From Locusta migratoria (taxonomy: Eukaryota > Arthropoda > Insecta > Orthoptera > Acrididae), in the NCBI GenBank assembly GCA_026315105.1, contig CM048744.1:359477168-359541167 (forward strand): a stretch of DNA of 64,000 nt. The letters are read 5' to 3'. Position numbers and translations under genes: made by a program. Of the stretch, positions 59,849 to 64,000 are shown piece by piece. The first letter of the stretch is position 1, and every line of letters begins with the position of its first letter. The notes beneath the pieces are model-generated. The model was not told where the DNA came from and made no database searches. It saw only the letters and a program-made list of their open reading frames with translations.

Positions 59849-62731
59849 GGCTCTCCTCTCTCAGCTCCTTCCTATGGTGAGTCCTTGCACCTTCCTCCGT
59901 CCCCTCCCTCGCTCGGCTCTCCTCTCCCAGCTCCTTCCTACGCTGAGTCCTTGCACCTTCCTCCGTCCCCTCCCTCGCTCGGCTCTCCTCTCCCAGCTCC
60001 TTCCTACGCTGAGTCCTTGCACCTTCCTCCGTCCCCTCCCTCGCTCGGCTCTCCTCTCCCAGCTCCTTCCTACGCTGAGTCCTTGCACCTTCCTCCGTCC
60101 CCTCCCTCGCTCGGCTCTCCTCTCCCAGCTCCTTCCTACGCTGAGTCCTTGCACCTTCCTCCGTCCCCTCCCTCGCTCGGCTCTCCTCTCCCAGCTCCTT
60201 CCTACGCTGAGTCCTTGCACCTTCCTCCGTCCCCTCCCTCGCTCGGCTCTCCTCTCCCAGCTCCTTCCTACGCTGAGTCCTTGCACCTTCCTCCGTCCCC
60301 TCCCTCGCTCGGCTCTCCTCTCCCAGCTCCTTCCTACGCTGAGTCCTTGCACCTTCCTCCGTCCCCTCCCTCGCTCGGCTCTCCTCTCCCAGCTCCTTCC
60401 TACGCTGAGTCCTTGCACCTTCCTCCGTCCCCTCCCTCGCTCGGCTCTCCTCTCCCAGCTCCTTCCTACGCTGAGTCCTTGCACCTTCCTCCGTCCCCTC
60501 CCTCGCTCGGCTCTCCTCTCCCAGCTCCTTCCTACGCTGAGTCCTTGCACCTTCCTCCGTCCCCTCCCTCGCTCGGCTCTCCTCTCCCAGCTCCTTCCTA
60601 CGCTGAGTCCTTGCACCTTCCTCCGTCCCCTCCCTCGCTCGGCTCTCCTCTCCCAGCTCCTTCCTACGCTGAGTCCTTGCACCTTCCTCCGTCCCCTCCC
60701 TCGCTCGGCTCTCCTCTCCCAGCTCCTTCCTACGCTGAGTCCTTGCACCTTCCTCCGTCCCCTCCCTCGCTCGGCTCTCCTCTCCCAGCTCCTTCCTACG
60801 CTGAGTCCTTGCACCTTCCTCCGTCCCCTCCCTCGCTCGGCTCTCCTCTCCCAGCTCCTTCCTACGCTGAGTCCTTGCACCTTCCTCCGTCCCCTCCCTC
60901 GCTCGGCTCTCCTCTCCCAGCTCCTTCCTACGCTGAGTCCTTGCACCTTTCTCCGTCCCCTCCCTCGCTCGGCTCTCCTCTCCCAGCTCCTTCCTACGCT
61001 GAGTCCTTGCACCTTCCTCCGTCCCCTCCCTCGCTCGGCTCTCCTCTCCCAGCTCCTTCCTACGCTGAGTCCTTGCACCTTCCTCCGTCCCCTCCCTCGC
61101 TCGGCTCTCCTCTCCCAGCTCCTTCCTACGCTGAGTCCTTGCACCTTCCTCCGTCCCCTCCCTCGCTCGGCTCTCCTCTCCCAGCTCCTTCCTACGCTGA
61201 GTCCTTGCACCTTCCTCCGTCCCCTCCCTCGCTCGGCTCTCCTCTCCCAGCTCCTTCCTACGCTGAGTCCTTGCACCTTCCTCCGTCCCCTCCCTCGCTC
61301 GGCTCTCCTCTCCCAGCTCCTTCCTACGCTGAGTCCTTGCACCTTCCTCCGTCCCCTCCCTCGCTCGGCTCTCCTCTCCCAGCTCCTTCCTACGCTGAGT
61401 CCTTGCACCTTCCTCCGTCCCCTCCCTCGCTCGGCTCTCCTCTCCCAGCTCCTTCCTACGCTGAGTCCTTGCACCTTCCTCCGTCCCCTCCCTCGCTCGG
61501 CTCTCCTCTCCCAGCTCCTTCCTACGCTGAGTCCTTGCACCTTTCTCCGTCCCCTCCCTCGCTCGGCTCTCCTCTCCCAGCTCCTTCCTACGCTGAGTCC
61601 TTGCACCTTCCTCCGTCCCCTCCCTCGCTCGGCTCTCCTCTCCCAGCTCCTTCCTACGCTGAGTCCTTGCACCTTCCTCTGTCCCCTCCCTCGCTCGGCT
61701 CTCCTCTCCCAGCTCCTTCCTACGCTGAGTCCTTGCACCTTCCTCCGTCCCCTCCCTCGCTCGGCTCTCCTCTCCCAGCTCCTTCCTACGCTGAGTCCTT
61801 GCACCTTCGTCCCCTCCCTCGCTCGGCTCTCCTCTCCCAGCTCCTTCCTACGCTGAGTCCTTGCACCTTCCTCCGTCCCCTCCCTCGCTCGGCTCTCCTC
61901 TCCCAGCTCCTTCCTACGCTGAGTCCTTGCACCTTCCTCCGTCCCCTCCCTCGCTCGGCTCTCCTCTCCCAGCTCCTTCCTACGCTGAGTCCTTGCACCT
62001 TCCTCCGTCCCCTCCCTCGCTCGGCTCTCCTCTCCCAGCTCCTTCCTACGCTGAGTCCTTGCACCTTCCTCCGTCCCCTCCCTCGCTCGGCTCTCCTCTC
62101 CCAGCTCCTTCCTACGCTGAGTCCTTGCACCTTCCTCCGTCCCCTCCCTCGCTCGGCTCTCCTCTCCCAGCTCCTTCCTACGCTGAGTCCTTGCACCTTC
62201 CTCCGTCCCCTCCCTCGCTCGGCTCTCCTCTCCCAGCTCCTTCCTACGCTGAGTCCTTGCACCTTCCTCCGTCCCCTCCCTCGCTCGGCTCTCCTCTCCC
62301 AGCTCCTTCCTACGCTGAGTCCTTGCACCTTCCTCCGTCCCCTCCCTCGCTCGGCTCTCCTCTCCCAGCTCCTTCCTACGCTGAGTCCTTGCACCTTCCT
62401 CCGTCCCCTCCCTCGCTCGGCTCTCCTCTCCCAGCTCCTTCCTACGCTGAGTCCTTGCACCTTCCTCCGTCCCCTCCCTCGCTCGGCTCTCCTCTCCCAG
62501 CTCCTTCCTACGCTGAGTCCTTGCACCTTCCTCCGTCCCCTCCCTCGCTCGGCTCTCCTCTCCCAGCTCCTTCCTACGCTGAGTCCTTGCACCTTCCTCC
62601 GTCCCCTCCCTCGCTCGGCTCTCCTCTCCCAGCTCCTTCCTACGCTGAGTCCTTGCACCTTCCTCCGTCCCCTCCCTCGCTCGGCTCTCCTCTCCCAGCT
62701 CCTTCCTACGTTGAGTCCTTGCGCCTTCCCC
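59849..62731. repeat. 66-bp C/T-rich minisatellite, about 43.7 copies
   Basis: The unit starts GGCTCTCCTCTCCCAGCTCC and includes TACGCTGAGTCCTTGCACC and CGTCCCCTCCCTCGCTC. Unit 1 (59849) is slightly diverged, 43 full units follow the period and unit 44 breaks off at about 62731. Identity is near perfect: I see C-to-T changes at 60950, 61544 and 61680, and one 4-bp deletion near 61806 in unit 30. Because 66 is a multiple of 3 and the unit lacks stops in several frames, ORFs of up to 1015 codons run through it on both strands. These are by-products. C+T is strongly dominant on the plus strand. Confidence 0.97.
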
Positions 62732-63250
62732 CTCTCCTCCTCCCTCCTCCCTCTCATCTTCCCTCCTCCCCCTCCCCTCCCGTCCTTCTTCCAAAGCGCT
62801 TCCCCTTCCTTCCATTTTTCCATTGCGCGGGCTATGTGTCGTCATATTTTAACAGTGTGCCGTTTAGTGTTGCTCCAGTGTTTGTGCTAAGTTCTCAAGT
62901 GGTGTTTTAATTCGTCAGCAGCCTCCGGTCAGGCCAAATATTCGAGTTGCCATGTGTTTTAATTCTGTGCTTCGTCGACGTTCTGTTTGTGTCACCATGG
63001 CTTTTATTTTTCTACGTTATGAATTTTTTTTACCACCGTGGCTCTTTTTATTTGGGACTATGTGCTTTTCAATTCTCCTTGTCTCTTGTAATTCTTTTTA
63101 TTCGCCTTCATTTTGTTAATTCTACCTTTATTTTGTTCTTTAATACTTTTATTGTTCGTTTTGTACCAGTTTGTACCTCTCTCGGCTGCAGAGCAGCGAT
63201 GGAGATGCAGGCAGCTTGCACCACACGGGGCGAGAAATAAAATAAAGAAA
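62732..63250 (+). mobile_element. Possible poly-A-tailed retroposon beside the minisatellite
   Basis: After a C/T-rich border (to about 62820) comes 430 bp of T-rich sequence ending GAGAAATAAAATAAAGAAAA then AAAAA, an A-rich tail near 63255. No domain is recognisable. The tail and the abrupt composition change suggest a retroposed sequence. Family unknown, no target duplication found. Confidence 0.35.
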
Positions 63251-63479
63251 AAAAAATTACCTGGATTCTTAAACATTGTCCATTACGCGTATTGAACTGT
63301 CCAGTTCAACTATAGATGATCGAACGGCTTCTCGCGTGAACTGAGCCAGAAACCTCTACATATACTCGCAGAACGAGAAGTGTCGGTACGTTGTTTACAG
63401 GGAAGTATTACAATAGATTTTTGGCTCTTCATACATTCCAAGATAATTATGTATTTTCACTGTAGTGCTTTGCTACTGC

Positions 63480-63570
63480 AAATGAAGGGTTTTTATTTTT
63501 ATAATTCACCCATACGCGTTTCGCCTTTGTCGCAAGGCATCAACGGTGGGTGTACTGAAATATTTACATG
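63480..63570 (-). repeat. Hammerhead-like motif fragment
   Basis: In reverse complement: GTTGATGCCTTGCGACAAAG then GCGAAACGCGTATGGGTG. The stem GCCTT/AAGGC is followed by GAAAC and the palindrome ACGCGT. The upstream core reads TTGATG instead of CTGATGA. A degraded or variant terminal motif. Confidence 0.4.
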
Positions 63571-63882
63571 TTTCTATTTACACATAAAGGTTAGGTTTTT
63601 TTACATATGTACACAACATTTCGTTGCTGATTCAAAACAGTCCGTTTTTGCTATAAAATTGTGTACTTACAGCTCTTGCTACTCCAAATCAGTCAGTCTG
63701 TTTCCGGCAACCAGGTCGAAAAGTTACACTATCTTCTAAAAAACTTGGCATTTTTCTAGTTTCACTGTCATCTGCTGCCATACTGTGTCCACTGTAGTTT
63801 GTTTTGTAGTGTTGCCAACTTTCTCAGCTTATTTGTAATTTAACTATTTAATTGAAAATGTGTTTAATGTTGAAGGTACCTT
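63571..63882. other. Unannotated stretch
   Basis: Short open frames only; nothing recognised. Confidence 0.35.
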
Positions 63883-63893
63883 TGTGTGTGTGT

Positions 63894-63932
<39 letters not shown>

Positions 63933-63982
63933 TTACTTGTTCTTTTTTTGTGTATGTGTGTGTGTGGGGGGGGGGGGGGGGG
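63883..63982. repeat. (GT)n microsatellite followed by a 17-nt G run
   Basis: GT units at 63883-63931 with one interruption, more GT at 63949-63965, then 17 G (63966-63982). Confidence 0.95.
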
Positions 63983-64000
63983 CGCGGGAGATGTTGTTTA

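Noticed and set aside
59849..62731. CRISPR-like array
   Set aside because: The units are contiguous tandem repeats with no variable spacers, in a eukaryotic context.
59843..62910. Four ORFs of 345-1015 codons on both strands
   Set aside because: They are by-products of a 66-bp (22-codon) tandem repeat without stops. Several frames are open on both strands and a 4-bp deletion does not end them.
63113..63295. Short ORFs near the window end
   Set aside because: T-rich low-complexity translations without motifs.

Overview
This window looks like intergenic DNA from a large, repeat-rich insect genome. The repeat families (short tRNA-derived SINEs ending in a TTTGAACATTTT-type tail, LINEs whose 3' ends run into CTACAT or GATTA repeats, RTE, Penelope-like, Tc1/mariner, pogo/Tigger, piggyBac and Helitron remnants) are the mix I associate with grasshoppers and locusts (Schistocerca-like). 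That placement is inference from repeat style, not a database match. I found no convincing host protein-coding gene, no true tRNA or rRNA gene and no CRISPR. Almost every recognisable protein fragment belongs to a transposable element, and nearly all are broken by stops, frameshifts, truncation or nested insertions.

Layout. 0-7 kb: an inverted-repeat element split by a SINE and a LINE, a MITE, LINE RT fragments, and a Tc1 element with a LINE nested inside it. 7-17.4 kb: a SINE within a SINE within a LINE; a piggyBac-like element that landed at TTAA in a SINE and later received a SINE; a Tigger/pogo remnant; a near-perfect palindrome in a LINE; and a foldback repeat. 17.4-26.5 kb: what appears to be one minus-strand LINE torn into at least five pieces by a Tc1 element, a DNA-transposon derivative, two SINE events, a 2.9 kb transposon and a Penelope-like element with a 15-bp target duplication. 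26.5-41.3 kb: paired repeats that give an empty-site control for two SINEs, a hAT-like element, Tc1 and other transposons, a long RTE copy (33-35.7 kb), and an RTE inserted in a mariner-like element. 41.3-58.6 kb: SINEs with clear target duplications, large inverted-repeat elements, a second Penelope-like element with a GIY-YIG domain, a mariner, a Helitron fragment and two more RTE copies. 59.8-62.7 kb: a very homogeneous 66-bp C/T-rich minisatellite of about 43.7 copies. The end of the window has a poly-A-tailed repeat and GT/G runs.

The most unusual signal is a motif that recurs at more than ten loci. It is CTGAWGA (or a near variant), a hairpin, then GAAA, often followed by a short palindrome such as ACCGGT. 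It lies next to GIY-YIG coding remnants at two loci and is usually arranged as inverted repeats. It resembles the hammerhead ribozymes reported in Penelope-like retroelements, but the cores are imperfect and activity is not established.
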